Of a stretch of 64,000 nt of DNA, positions 6,259 to 15,750 are shown piece after piece. Numbering within the stretch: position 1 is the stretch's first letter; the number at the start of each line of letters is the position of its first letter. The DNA comes from an uncultured Prevotellaceae bacterium (lineage in GTDB: Bacteria; Bacteroidota; Bacteroidia; Bacteroidales; Bacteroidaceae), in contig CACYYG010000013.1 of assembly GCA_902778535.1 (NCBI GenBank), positions 1 to 64,000 of the forward strand. Direction: 5' to 3'. The position numbers were made by a program, and so were the translations under genes. A model generated the notes under the pieces. That model was not told where the DNA came from. It saw only the letters and a program-made list of their open reading frames with translations, and did no database searches.

Positions 6259-8459
6259 AGAACGACACACTAAACGAGATAATAGAGCTGGTGCTCGACC
6301 GACAGTTGGGCAAGAGCATCGATGCCCTGGAGAATTATTTGCTCACCCATCCGCAACAGACTGACATGGATGCGCTCATCAGCCTTCGCGACGACTATCA
6401 CCTGATGGCCGACTACTGGCAGCGGGGTTTCAGCGATCCGCAACGCGAGCAGGTGTACGGCCAGCTTTTGCGCCGAATGTACGTGCTCACTGCCAACATG
6501 ATTACCAACTGGCAGCAGTCGGATAGTCCCTTCATGAAAGCCCTGCACATGCGGCCCCGCAAAATCGGGAAAGACTGGTCGATATCGTCGGTGCGTGCCC
6601 AGATGGAAGACTTCGTGGGAAGCCTGGCTATGCTGCAGCTCAACAAGGAAGTGCAGAACTCTGGCAACAGCTCCCAGCAGCTGCATCAGGAACATTGGCA
6701 GCTGATGAACGACTTCTTCGACTACATTGTCACCTCGCGTCAGTGGCGTCAGCAGCAGGCCGACGCCTTCATCGACATGCTGCTCTCACCCACGCTCTCC
6801 TCTATCGACCAGCAGATGGTGGTGAGCGCCATCACGCTTTCGTCCCTGCAGACATTCTGTCCGCAGAAGTTCCGCGTGCTGGCAGAGGTCTATCGCCAAA
6901 GCACCGATGAGCGCGTGCGCCAGCGGGCCCTCGTAGGCTGGGTTTTTGCTACCTGCTGCAGTGACAGCACGGCATGGCGGCTTTTCAGCGATGTCGGCGA
7001 CACCATCGCATCACTGTGTGAGGAAGAACAGACGCGCAGCGAGCTGGCCGAGTTGCAGATGCAGCTCATCTACTGTACAGAGGCCGATGCCGACACGCAT
7101 ACCATACAGAAAGAGATTCTGCCCGACATTATGAATGGCAGCAACATCAAGATGACGCGGCAAGGTCTTGTCGAGATGGACGAGGACGGACTCGACGACA
7201 TTCTTCACCCTGAGGCTGCCGAGGAGAACATGGAACGCATGGAGAAGAGTATGAAGCGTATGGTGGACATGCAGCGGCAGGGTGCCGACATTTATTTCGG
7301 CGGCTTCTCACAGATGAAACGCTTTCCTTTCTTCAACCAGCTCAGCAACTGGTTTGTGCCCTTTTATTCGCAGCATCCTGACATCAGCGAGATATGGAAC
7401 AACACCCGTGGCAAGACATTCCTCAAGGCAATTACACGTCTGGGAGCTTTCTGCGACAGCGACAAGTATTCCTTTGTGATGGCTTTCAACCAGGTGCTCG
7501 ACCGTTTGCCGCAGAGCATGCTGAAACTCATTGAGGAAGGCGAGGCCACAGCCATTCCTATGGGTGGCGAGGTGAGCGAGGAGCAGCAGGAGGCGCCGCC
7601 ATTCATACGCCGCCTTTATCTGCAGGACATCTATCGTTTCTATCGTCTGTTCACTACTCGGAGTGAGTTCTTCAATCCCTTTGCCCATACGGTATTCTTC
7701 TCACACCCTCTGCTGGCCGTGCCTGCCCTTTCTTCTCAGTCGCTCTCTGTAGCCCGTTTCCTGCTGAAGCGTCGTCGCTATGCCGAGGTTGTCAGCATTT
7801 TGGCTAATATTTCAGAGCAGCAGCACGATTTCCAGTATTATATGATGATGGGAACGGCCTTGCAGCACGTCGGGAGCTCACCTCTCACCTCTCACCTCTC
7901 ACCGCTCCACTGCTATCGTCAGGCCTTACTATTGCAGCCCGATAACGAGCGGGCTAAGGCGGCATTGGCACGTGCGCTGTTTGCCAATCAGGAGTATGAG
8001 GAGGCCCTCGAACACTACAATGCTCTTTTGGAGCAGCAGCCCGACCACCGTTCCTACCAGCTCAATGCTGCCGTGTGCCTTATCAACCTGCAGCGCAGCA
8101 ATGAAGCGCTGAAGATGCTCTACAAGCTGAACTACCTCTATCCCGACGACCAGTCTGTCAACCGTGTGCTGGCGTGGGCCTTCACCCTCAACGGCAAGTA
8201 TGAGCAGGCGGACAAGCTCTTCTCTCAGCTTCTGGCCGAGGAAAAACCCCAGCCTGCCGACATGCTGAACTATGGCTACTGCCTATGGCTCTCAGGCAAC
8301 ATCGTGAATGCAATAGGTATGTTCAGGCAATTCATTGGCACACAAGGTGACGACGGCATCAACATAGAAAAAGAGTTCATGCACGGTAGTGAGCACGAAC
8401 TCCTTCTGCAGCACGGAATCACAGATACCGATATCCGCCTTATGCTTGATGCCATCTAA
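6252..8459 (+). CDS. Large tetratricopeptide-repeat protein
   Basis: A 735-residue protein, helical throughout. Clear TPR units lie in the C-terminal third (about residues 540-700), for example QALLLQPDNERAKAALARAL and YEEALEHYNALLEQQPDHRS. The N-terminal two thirds is a helical region I cannot assign. No signal peptide, so probably cytoplasmic scaffold. It begins with a TTG (6252) inside an ATTGAAGA unit, giving MKQNDTLNEII. A heptamer repeat (CACCTCT) at 7879-7904 encodes the loop SSPLTSHLSPL within one TPR, between its two helices. It is the last gene of the coaBC operon and ends 21 bp from the convergent GH2 gene. Confidence 0.7.
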   Translation: MKQNDTLNEIIELVLDRQLGKSIDALENYLLTHPQQTDMDALISLRDDYHLMADYWQRGFSDPQREQVYGQLLRRMYVLTANMITNWQQSDSPFMKALHMRPRKIGKDWSISSVRAQMEDFVGSLAMLQLNKEVQNSGNSSQQLHQEHWQLMNDFFDYIVTSRQWRQQQADAFIDMLLSPTLSSIDQQMVVSAITLSSLQTFCPQKFRVLAEVYRQSTDERVRQRALVGWVFATCCSDSTAWRLFSDVGDTIASLCEEEQTRSELAELQMQLIYCTEADADTHTIQKEILPDIMNGSNIKMTRQGLVEMDEDGLDDILHPEAAEENMERMEKSMKRMVDMQRQGADIYFGGFSQMKRFPFFNQLSNWFVPFYSQHPDISEIWNNTRGKTFLKAITRLGAFCDSDKYSFVMAFNQVLDRLPQSMLKLIEEGEATAIPMGGEVSEEQQEAPPFIRRLYLQDIYRFYRLFTTRSEFFNPFAHTVFFSHPLLAVPALSSQSLSVARFLLKRRRYAEVVSILANISEQQHDFQYYMMMGTALQHVGSSPLTSHLSPLHCYRQALLLQPDNERAKAALARALFANQEYEEALEHYNALLEQQPDHRSYQLNAAVCLINLQRSNEALKMLYKLNYLYPDDQSVNRVLAWAFTLNGKYEQADKLFSQLLAEEKPQPADMLNYGYCLWLSGNIVNAIGMFRQFIGTQGDDGINIEKEFMHGSEHELLLQHGITDTDIRLMLDAI
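7879..7904 (+). repeat. In-frame heptamer repeat (CACCTCT)3+ in the TPR gene
   Basis: Three perfect 7-bp units and a partial fourth. The same word occurs in uvrA at 57143-57170. It encodes a Ser/Pro/Leu-rich loop. Confidence 0.85.
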
Positions 8460-8480
8460 AACAATACGCAGCCTGGACAA

Positions 8481-10796
8481 TTACATGGACTGAATGGTGA
8501 GGGTAGCGGTAGGCAGACTGCTCTTGATGCTGACCTTTGCGCTGCCTTTCTTCTGCGAACTGCGCACAACGAGCAGGGCACGGCCTTTCCAAGTGGTGAC
8601 ATGTGACGAAGTGTAAGGCTCGCGGTCCTTGAGGTCGGCAGAAGCAAAAGACAGCAGACTACCCTGACCTTTTACAATGGCTTCGCAGGGAATAGCGGCA
8701 TCGGGACAGACATTGCCCTCGGCATCGACCACTTCGACGGTAATGAAGCACAGATCCTGCCCATCGGCAGTAATCATACGACGGTCAGGAGTAAGGCGCA
8801 GGGCAGCAGGCTCTCCAGCTGTGTAAAGAATAGCACTTCCATCGTCGGTGATGGCTTCCAGACTACCTGGTTCGTAGTCAATGTTGAAGACAGCCTTGTA
8901 GCCTGTTTTCCGGCTCACTTCTTTCTTCCCGATGAGCGTGCTGTTGCAATACAAAGCGACATAGGAGGCCTTGGTGTAAATTTCCACCTCGATGGGCTTG
9001 CCCTCCCAGCCTTGCCAGTTCCAGCTCTCCCATGTGGGCCAAACACTCCATGCAGTCTGATGAATCTTACCGCGATAGCCGTCAGGCTCACGGACGGCGA
9101 TGTAGGGTTTTACAGCAGCAGCGTCTTTCCACAGCATTTCACGATAGTGGCTGATGGGCTTGCGCCAACCCGTGATGTCGACATCGCCGCAATAGGCACC
9201 GTGCCACTCGGGTTGGCCGCCACTGACGTAGTGCTCGCCAGGCCGTTCACCTTCGTAATAATAGCGACCGATGCCCGATTCTCCAAGATAGTCGAGTCCC
9301 GTCCACACGATGTCGCCGACGATGTAAGGATAGTCATGCACCAATGCCCAGTTCTTAAAGGCATCTCGCGGATAGCTCTCCGTCTGCCACATCACACGCT
9401 TCGGGTCACGCTGGTGGTCGGACTCATGTTTGTGAATCATGTAGTTGTAGCCAACGACATCGAGCACCTCGGCATGAGGGTCGTAGATTTCCCAGTCGTT
9501 GTCCCATGCACAGAGCGCCTCAGTCACAGGGCGTGTGCTGTCCCACTTTAATATAGCCTTTTTAAGATTCCTCGCGGTGGTGATAACGCCGATGTCCTTG
9601 CGCTCAATCACCTCATTGCCGATGCTCCAGCAAATGACGCTGGGATGGTTGCGGTCGCGCTGCACCATTTCACGAATATCCTCCCTGTAGCAAGAGTCGA
9701 AAAGCGTGGAATAGTCATAGCGATTCTTTGCCGTGCGCCAGCCGTCGAAGGCCTCGTCGATGACGAGCATACCGATGGAGTCGCAGGCATCGAGGAAGGC
9801 ACGCGTGGTGGGATTGTGTGAAGTGCGGATGAGGTTGAAGCCAGCCTCTTTCATCAGTCGCACCTTGCGTATTTCGGCTGCATCGAAGGCCATTGCTCCC
9901 AGCACGCCGTCGTCGTGATGCACGCAGGCGCCGTTGATGAGTAGCGGCTTCCCGTTGAGCACAAAGCCTTTCTTAGCATCGAATGAGAAGGAACGGATGC
10001 CATAATTGACGGTTTGCTCGCTGACGACCTTCCCGCTCTCCTCAATCGCAATGTTAGCCTGATACAGGAAAGGCGCATCGGGAGCCCAGAGCTTCGGATT
10101 CTCAACCACGAAGAAAGCCTTAAAATCCGTGACTTCTCCAGGCGAAAGCGTCATGTGACTTTTCTTGCCATTAACGTTTAGCGTGATGTTACGCTGACGG
10201 TCTGACTCGTTGACGACAGTCACAGCCACATCCACTGTTGCCGATTTCTCCGACACTTCGCTTGTGGTCACATAGATGCCGTTCTCAGCAATATACAGCT
10301 CATCGGAAGTCAGCAGCCATACATGGCGGTAGATGCCTGAGCCAGAATACCAGCGGCAGTTGGGCTGCTCAGAATTGTCGACCTTCACCACTACCTCATT
10401 GTCTTTCTTTTTATCTTTGTAAAGATAGGGTGTGATGGTCACGGTGAAAGGCTTATAGCCGTAGGCATGCTGTCCGGCCTTCTGTCCATTGACATAGACC
10501 TCGGCTTTCTGATAGACACCCTCGAAATGGAGCCTGACAATTTTGGCATCGGGCGTGTTGAATGTCTTGCGATATTCGCCCTTGCCGCCGGGATACCAGC
10601 CACCGCCTTCTTTCGTGGCACCTGTTGCTGGGTCAGGAGCCTCGTAGATGTCCCAGTCGTGGGGCAGGTCGACATTAACGGTTTTTCCGTTGCGGGTGAA
10701 CTCCCAGCCGCTGTCAAAGAGCAGCCGTGTTTGAGCCATCGTGCTCATCCATGCACACAGCGCTATGGATAATATGACGAGATGCTTTGTTTTCAT
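8481..10796 (-). CDS. Exported glycoside hydrolase family 2 enzyme (beta-galactosidase-like)
   Basis: A 771-residue secreted enzyme with signal peptide ending at about AWMSTMAQ. Domain order: GH2 sugar-binding jelly roll (about 30-180), immunoglobulin-like domain (about 190-290), TIM barrel (about 295-600) and a C-terminal beta domain of the kind attached to many Bacteroidetes GH2 enzymes. The acid/base Glu is in VICWSIGNEV and the likely nucleophile Glu is in VMWQTESYP. Specificity (beta-galactoside, beta-glucuronide or other) cannot be fixed from sequence. It is the last gene of an operon with GH127 and GH29, starting 2 bp after the GH127 stop, which suggests trimming of galactose, arabinose and fucose side chains of plant cell-wall glycans. 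Confidence 0.85.
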   Translation of the reverse strand: MKTKHLVILSIALCAWMSTMAQTRLLFDSGWEFTRNGKTVNVDLPHDWDIYEAPDPATGATKEGGGWYPGGKGEYRKTFNTPDAKIVRLHFEGVYQKAEVYVNGQKAGQHAYGYKPFTVTITPYLYKDKKKDNEVVVKVDNSEQPNCRWYSGSGIYRHVWLLTSDELYIAENGIYVTTSEVSEKSATVDVAVTVVNESDRQRNITLNVNGKKSHMTLSPGEVTDFKAFFVVENPKLWAPDAPFLYQANIAIEESGKVVSEQTVNYGIRSFSFDAKKGFVLNGKPLLINGACVHHDDGVLGAMAFDAAEIRKVRLMKEAGFNLIRTSHNPTTRAFLDACDSIGMLVIDEAFDGWRTAKNRYDYSTLFDSCYREDIREMVQRDRNHPSVICWSIGNEVIERKDIGVITTARNLKKAILKWDSTRPVTEALCAWDNDWEIYDPHAEVLDVVGYNYMIHKHESDHQRDPKRVMWQTESYPRDAFKNWALVHDYPYIVGDIVWTGLDYLGESGIGRYYYEGERPGEHYVSGGQPEWHGAYCGDVDITGWRKPISHYREMLWKDAAAVKPYIAVREPDGYRGKIHQTAWSVWPTWESWNWQGWEGKPIEVEIYTKASYVALYCNSTLIGKKEVSRKTGYKAVFNIDYEPGSLEAITDDGSAILYTAGEPAALRLTPDRRMITADGQDLCFITVEVVDAEGNVCPDAAIPCEAIVKGQGSLLSFASADLKDREPYTSSHVTTWKGRALLVVRSSQKKGSAKVSIKSSLPTATLTIQSM

Positions 10797-10798
10797 TT

Positions 10799-13171
10799 TT
10801 ATCTTTTAATGAGTCTCACACCATAAATCTCGCCTATCTGCTTGCCCGGCTTGGCCACGAACTTCACGCGAACCTGTGACTTGCCCTGCAATAGCTCGGC
10901 CGGAATGTCATACGTTTCGTACTTAAACTCTGAGATGCGGTATTTGCCTGTGTTGTTTATAGAGGTGAGAAGCACGTCGTCGACGAAGATGTCAAACTCG
11001 TGCGTCTTCCATTCACCCACGCCCCAGAACTTCAGACGCAGCTGCAGGTCGGTGCGCCCTTCGGTCTGCATCAGATAGCTGAAGTAGTGGCCGTCGCGGG
11101 CATCGCGCCAGAACACGTCGTTGGTATTGCCCGTCTGCGAGCGGTCGGTCTCCATCTTGTGGTCAGTCTCAGGCTGCTGCTCGCCGGGCTGCACCTTGTC
11201 AACAGTGCGGGCCTCGAGTTCCTGACGCTCCTGCTCAGCCTTCGCCAGTTTGGCGAGATAGTCGTTGTAGCTCGACTCCGAGAGGGCCAGCCAGTACATC
11301 ATGTAGCGTGAGTCGTGAATCTCGAAGAAAGGCTGGAGTTCGTTTTGGATGGCGTTTTCCATCTTTGTGCCCAACGTGAAGTGCAGGGGCTTGCCGCTGA
11401 CGGGTTTCAGCTGGTTTGCGATTTCCTCAATGTGGTTGTTCACCAGGATGGGTGCCTCGTTGATGGGCAGCTTCTTGCCGCTGGCATACTGCCCGAAGCG
11501 GCTGTCGTCGGCAATGAGGTGAGCCATGTCCTCCGTTCCCGTCTTCATGCCAAGCAGGATGGGTCCATGCATCAGGGCGACATACTGCGGTTCGTTGGGC
11601 AGGTACTTGATGCTGTTGTGCATGGGGAAGGACACTTCCACCACATCGCCCTTTTTCCACTTGCGGTCGATGGTGACGTATGACGACGGACCGCTGATGA
11701 TGTTGACCTTCTGACCGTTGACCTTCACCTCAAACTGTCCGGGCTTTACCCATCCGGGATAGCGCACCAACAGCGGGAACTCGCCCTTGCCGTTAGCGAT
11801 GCTGATGCGGCTCGTCTCGGCGTATGGGAACGCTGTCTCCTGGCGCAAGATGAGGCCCTTCTCACGCCAGTTCAGTTCAGAGGCCACAAAGAGGTTGACA
11901 TAGAGGGCGTTGCCCACATGGGTGTAGATGAACTGGCCGTACTTGCCGTGATTTTCCATACCCGTGCCCACACAGCACCACATGGCCTCGTTGGGTGCGG
12001 AGTAGTTACGATAGTGGCGCGGACGGGCAGGAGTGAAATACACATAGCCGCCATGCTCAGGATGCTGCGACGAGAGAATGTGGTTGAAGGTGGCCAGCTC
12101 GTAGTAGTCGGCATAGCGGGCTTCAGGATTACGGCGGTGCATGTCCTCGGTCAGCTTCAGCATGTTATTGGTGTTGCAGGTCTCAGGCCCGTCGATGTCG
12201 TTGATGAAGTCCATGCAGGCCTCCTTGCTGGGGAAGTGCTCGCGACGGCTGTTGCCTCCAAAGGCGAGTGAACGCTGACCTGTGACTATGTCCCAGAAGA
12301 AGTCAGCAGCATGGTGATAGCTCTCGTCGCCTGAGAGCTCGCTGATACGCTCAAAGCCTACCACCTTCGGCACCTGCGTATTGGCGTGCATGTTGTCGAG
12401 GTTGTCCACACGCTGCGACATCGGCGTGAGCAGTCGGCGATGCGAGAAGCGCCTGGCCACATCGAGGTATTTCTTGTCGTTGGTGATGGCGTAGGCATCG
12501 GCCAGCACCTCGTTCATGCCGCCGTGCTCGTTGCCCAGCATTTGCTCCATCTGAGCATCGCTGAGACCAGCCGTCAGGTCGATGGCCCAGTCGCAGAAAC
12601 CCAGAAAGAGCTGCTTTGCCTGTTCGTTGCCGCAATAGAGCCATGCGTCACGCAGGCCTGCGTACATCTTATGAAGATTGTAGAACGGTGCCCACGAACC
12701 GAAGTAAACCCTGAAGTCGCCTTTCTTGAACGTCGACCAGATGCGCTCGCTGTTGGGCATACCGCCCACGTAGCCTTTGCCCCAGTCGGGGTGGTTCTTC
12801 ACGTTGGCATCGGCGCACACTTGCAGTTCGCTGATCATATACTCCATGCGCTGACGACATTCCTGATTGCCTGTGGCGGCGTTCATGGCCATCGCCGTCA
12901 GATAGTGACCGCCCACGTGGCCGTCCAGCCCGTCCCAGTTGGGATAGGCTTTCGCCTTCGGCTCCAGGCCTGCCTCCTTGCGGTAGGGAGCCAGCAGACG
13001 GTCGCAGTCGTACTGCAGCAGCGTCTTGATGTTCAGGTCGCGCGCCTTCTTCAGCGGACCGTCCAACAGGGTTACATCGCCGAGCGGGAACTCATCGGCA
13101 TACAGCTTGTCTTGTGCATGGCCTGCCACTACAGCAGCAGCCATCAGCATCGTTGTCAGAATCTTTTTCAT
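10799..13171 (-). CDS. Exported GH127 beta-L-arabinofuranosidase (DUF1680 family)
   Basis: A 790-residue protein with signal peptide (MKKILTTMLMAAAVVAGHAQ). The family-defining core is an (alpha/alpha)6 barrel with WDGLDGHVGGHYLTAM, the zinc/cysteine site ETCNTNNMLKL and WCCVGTGMENHGKYG; in the characterised Bifidobacterium enzyme the second block carries the nucleophilic cysteine. The C-terminal part (about 640-790) is a beta domain with extra carbohydrate-binding character (TNDVFWRDARDGHYFSYLM). It removes terminal arabinofuranose (or related) units. It lies 14 bp after GH29 and 2 bp before GH2 in one operon. No SusC/SusD pair is nearby. Confidence 0.85.
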   Translation of the reverse strand: MKKILTTMLMAAAVVAGHAQDKLYADEFPLGDVTLLDGPLKKARDLNIKTLLQYDCDRLLAPYRKEAGLEPKAKAYPNWDGLDGHVGGHYLTAMAMNAATGNQECRQRMEYMISELQVCADANVKNHPDWGKGYVGGMPNSERIWSTFKKGDFRVYFGSWAPFYNLHKMYAGLRDAWLYCGNEQAKQLFLGFCDWAIDLTAGLSDAQMEQMLGNEHGGMNEVLADAYAITNDKKYLDVARRFSHRRLLTPMSQRVDNLDNMHANTQVPKVVGFERISELSGDESYHHAADFFWDIVTGQRSLAFGGNSRREHFPSKEACMDFINDIDGPETCNTNNMLKLTEDMHRRNPEARYADYYELATFNHILSSQHPEHGGYVYFTPARPRHYRNYSAPNEAMWCCVGTGMENHGKYGQFIYTHVGNALYVNLFVASELNWREKGLILRQETAFPYAETSRISIANGKGEFPLLVRYPGWVKPGQFEVKVNGQKVNIISGPSSYVTIDRKWKKGDVVEVSFPMHNSIKYLPNEPQYVALMHGPILLGMKTGTEDMAHLIADDSRFGQYASGKKLPINEAPILVNNHIEEIANQLKPVSGKPLHFTLGTKMENAIQNELQPFFEIHDSRYMMYWLALSESSYNDYLAKLAKAEQERQELEARTVDKVQPGEQQPETDHKMETDRSQTGNTNDVFWRDARDGHYFSYLMQTEGRTDLQLRLKFWGVGEWKTHEFDIFVDDVLLTSINNTGKYRISEFKYETYDIPAELLQGKSQVRVKFVAKPGKQIGEIYGVRLIKR

Positions 13172-13185
13172 TTCTATGCTTGAAT

Positions 13186-14952
13186 TTATTCAGTGATCAC
13201 TTCTATGTCGTCGAAAGCCATACGGTCACCTTCGGACAGACGGTCGGCATCCAGCCGTAGTATTCTCGCCTTGACGGGTGCAAACTTTATGGTTTGCCAA
13301 ATAGGATTGTTGACAATATTCGAGAACTCACCGGAAGCGAGCTTCGTCCAGTCAGCCCAGTTGGTGGAAGCCCAAAGCGTATAGTGGGTAATGGTGCCTT
13401 CGCGAGTGTTTTGCGGAGGCAGATAGCGGAATGAGGTGATGGTCTGCTCCGTGTCCCAGTCAATCATCATCTGCTTAGGATTGCTGAAGAAATAGTGCAG
13501 ACTGCTGCTGCGTTTCTCGCCACTGTTTGGAATGTCGGCCGTCAGCTCAGGAGCAAGATATACTGATGTGCGCTTGATGACAGGCTTGCACTTGGCATCA
13601 AGGACGGAGAAACGCAGGCGGGTGGCTGTGACGGTGGGGAAGCAGACAATGCGGCGGTGTCCGATAGTAGTCAGGCCGTCGCCGTTTTCCGCCAGCTCGT
13701 CCTTCAGTGGAACCCATTTGCCGTCGACCTCTGCTTCAAGCGCAAACTTCTTAACCCGCTGTCCGTAGCGGATATCCTCCTCAACGACAAAGCGGTTGAA
13801 GGCAGTGGGCTTGTCCCATTGAATATTGAAGACTGAAGATTGAAAAGTGCTTCCATCCTGTGCTTCATTTTCAATTGTCAATTTACCATTTTCAACCAAG
13901 TCTTTCTTGAACACTTCGTGAATCATCTTGTTGAAGGCAATGCCGCGCAGGCTGTCTGTGGGATGGATGCGGCCGTTGGGAGCGATGGGGAAGTTGAGCA
14001 GCAGGCACGAGTTGCGGCCTACGCTTTTATAGTAGGTGTCCATCAGTTTCGACAGACTCTTCACGTGTTCATTCTCCGTCTCGTGGTAAAACCAGCCCGG
14101 ACGGATGCTGGTGTTTGTCTCGCCGGGCACCCATGAGTCGCCGTTCTCCAGGCCGTAGTGAAGCATGGGCCACGTGACATCGCCCTCCTTGTTCAGCAGG
14201 CTCCAGTTGGTCTCGCCTATATTGCCTGCTTCTGTTCCAACCCAGCGCAGGTCGCCCCTGTCGCCGCCGTCGTTCCATATCACGGCATTGGGCTGCAGCT
14301 CGCGTATCATGCGGAACGTCTCTGCCCACTGGTAGTAGGTCTTGCCGTCGATGCGTCGCGTCTCGTTGGCTCCGCCATACCAGCCGTCGCCGCCATTGGC
14401 ACCGTCAAACCACACCTCGAATATCTCTCCATAGTTGGTGAGCAATTCGCGCAGCTGATTGCGGAAATAGGTGATGTATTCAGGCTTTCCGTAGTCTTTA
14501 TGGTTGCGGTCCCACGGCGAGAGATAGACGGCAAACTTCAAGCCTTCCTCGCGGCAGGCATCGGCCAGCTCACGCACCACGTCGCCCTTTCCCTGCTTCC
14601 ACGGTGTGTTTTTCACCGAATAGTCTGTATATGCCGAGGGCCACATGCAGAACCCGCAGTGATGCTTGGCCGTGAAGATGATGCCCTTCATGCCAGCCTG
14701 CTTGCAGACGCGTGCCCACTGCCGACAGTCGAGGTCGCAGGGGTTGAATAATTGCAGATCCTCATTGCCAAAGCCCCATTCCTGGTCGGTGTACGTGTTC
14801 AGCGAGTAGTGGATAAACGCATACATCTCCATCTCCTGCCATCGCAGCTGGTTCTCTGTCGGCACAGGACCGCAGGGAGCTGGCTTCATTGTTTCTTGAG
14901 CTGTCAGATGGGTTGCCATCAACAGCAGTATGGCTAAAACAATGGTTTTCAT
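13186..14952 (-). CDS. Exported GH29 alpha-L-fucosidase
   Basis: A 588-residue protein. I take the ATG at 14952 as start because it opens a proper signal peptide (MKTIVLAILLLMATHLTAQ); an upstream in-frame ATG at 14985 would add 11 unlikely residues. The catalytic barrel includes FTAKHHCGFCMWPSAYTDYS and EVWFDGANG, where the Asp is the GH29 nucleophile. The C-terminal third carries a discoidin-like (F5/8 type C) domain ending in RLDADRLSEGDRMAFDDIEV. Between them, a 26-bp dispersed repeat (13871-13896) is read in frame as ENGKLTIEN. First gene of the GH29-GH127-GH2 operon, driven by the promoter at 14983-15013. Confidence 0.88.
   Translation of the reverse strand: MKTIVLAILLLMATHLTAQETMKPAPCGPVPTENQLRWQEMEMYAFIHYSLNTYTDQEWGFGNEDLQLFNPCDLDCRQWARVCKQAGMKGIIFTAKHHCGFCMWPSAYTDYSVKNTPWKQGKGDVVRELADACREEGLKFAVYLSPWDRNHKDYGKPEYITYFRNQLRELLTNYGEIFEVWFDGANGGDGWYGGANETRRIDGKTYYQWAETFRMIRELQPNAVIWNDGGDRGDLRWVGTEAGNIGETNWSLLNKEGDVTWPMLHYGLENGDSWVPGETNTSIRPGWFYHETENEHVKSLSKLMDTYYKSVGRNSCLLLNFPIAPNGRIHPTDSLRGIAFNKMIHEVFKKDLVENGKLTIENEAQDGSTFQSSVFNIQWDKPTAFNRFVVEEDIRYGQRVKKFALEAEVDGKWVPLKDELAENGDGLTTIGHRRIVCFPTVTATRLRFSVLDAKCKPVIKRTSVYLAPELTADIPNSGEKRSSSLHYFFSNPKQMMIDWDTEQTITSFRYLPPQNTREGTITHYTLWASTNWADWTKLASGEFSNIVNNPIWQTIKFAPVKARILRLDADRLSEGDRMAFDDIEVITE
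13871..13896 (-). repeat. 26-bp dispersed repeat read in frame inside the GH29 gene
   Basis: TCAATTGTCAATTTACCATT plus TTCAAC on the + strand. It matches 28950-28975 in the lacZ gene at 22 of 26 bases, in the same orientation relative to the gene and in the same reading frame (ENGKLTIE versus ENGQLRID). Similar ATTGAAGA-like text flanks it at 13819-13845. Confidence 0.75.
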
Positions 14953-14982
14953 CTGTTGAATGATTGGTTTTAAAATTCTCGA

Positions 14983-15013
14983 CAAAGATACACGTTTTTT
15001 TTCAACTATGCAA
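14983..15013 (-). promoter_or_regulatory. Promoter of the GH29-GH127-GH2 operon
   Basis: On the minus strand TTG (15011-15013), 20 bp, then TATCTTTG (14983-14990), about 30 bp upstream of the ATG. Confidence 0.75.
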
Positions 15014-15121
15014 TAGTGTAGCGTGTTTTCTTTGTAGTTTTTTCACGAAGAAGATGTTGAAATCCGATTCTTTCTTTGCCTACGGCGAAACACGCGCTCG
15101 GCTGTGCCGCTTGGCTCGTCA

Positions 15122-15655
15122 AAGAATAATCCAGGATAAATAAAAAATCTTTACAAAAGTGACAGAAAAACAGGTCTCAACGAGGCTGAGAATGGCTCAG
15201 AATTCACGACAGGACAATTTGCTGAAAAAAACGCGAAAATGAGAGGGGTTGACTATCTCGCTGATTGATAGTTGATTAGCTCATATTTCTGTCCGTCGGG
15301 AGCATCCTCGTTTTCAAAAAGGTATATCCGCGTGAAAAAAAGTCAATGCCTTTTTTTCACGCGGAGCCTCTTTTTTAGCAAAAACATGTCGTTCTGGAGC
15401 AAATACTGACCCTTTCAGAGGCTGAAAAGCTGCACAAAACCTATACAGATGTGCAGTTTTTGAGCCACTCTCATGCTCAGCTGGTAGCTCGAAGACTGTA
15501 AAAACCTGTCTTCCCGATTCTATTTCACGAATTTTGTTTGTAAAGAAATCGGAATAAATTTTCTTTACATTTTTGATAGCGATATTCACGGTTTTCTCAC
15601 ATCTGAAAACCCGAAACGCACGAACAAGTATTTGTTCCTTTCGGTGTTTCGACGC
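15122..15655 (-). repeat. Dispersed structured repeat, copy A
   Basis: The gene-free stretch 14953-15689 is filled mainly by this element. Read on the minus strand it matches copies B (27247-27694) and C (38899-39444) over nearly the full length. It includes a long stem CCGCGTGAAAAAAA / TTTTTTTCACGCGG around GTCAATGC or its complement, a TGTAAAGAAA / TTTCTTTACA stem and a CTGCACA / TGTGCAG stem. A 91-codon frame is open here (15314-15589) but is broken by stops in B and C, so I treat it as non-coding or decayed. Confidence 0.85.
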
Positions 15656-15689
15656 ACAAAGAGGTCAACTGATATATCGTTGCTAAAGA

Positions 15690-15725
15690 AAAGCATATCG
15701 TTGGCAAGTGTCAACGATATGCTTT
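15690..15725 (-). terminator. Terminator of the pepP/C1B peptidase operon
   Basis: A 14-bp perfect stem, AAAGCATATCGTTG (15690-15703) with CAACGATATGCTTT (15712-15725), an 8-base loop, and TTTTCTTT following on the minus strand, about 25 bp after the peptidase stop codon. Confidence 0.85.
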
Positions 15726-15750
15726 CCAGTGTTTGGGTTTCGTTTGATGA

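Noticed and set aside
8481-14985. Classical polysaccharide utilisation locus
   Set aside because: No SusC-like or SusD-like gene, hybrid sensor or fitting regulator is present.
15314-15589. Gene call for the 91-codon frame in repeat copy A
   Set aside because: Copies B and C have in-frame stops and there is no ribosome site, so it is treated as part of a repeat.
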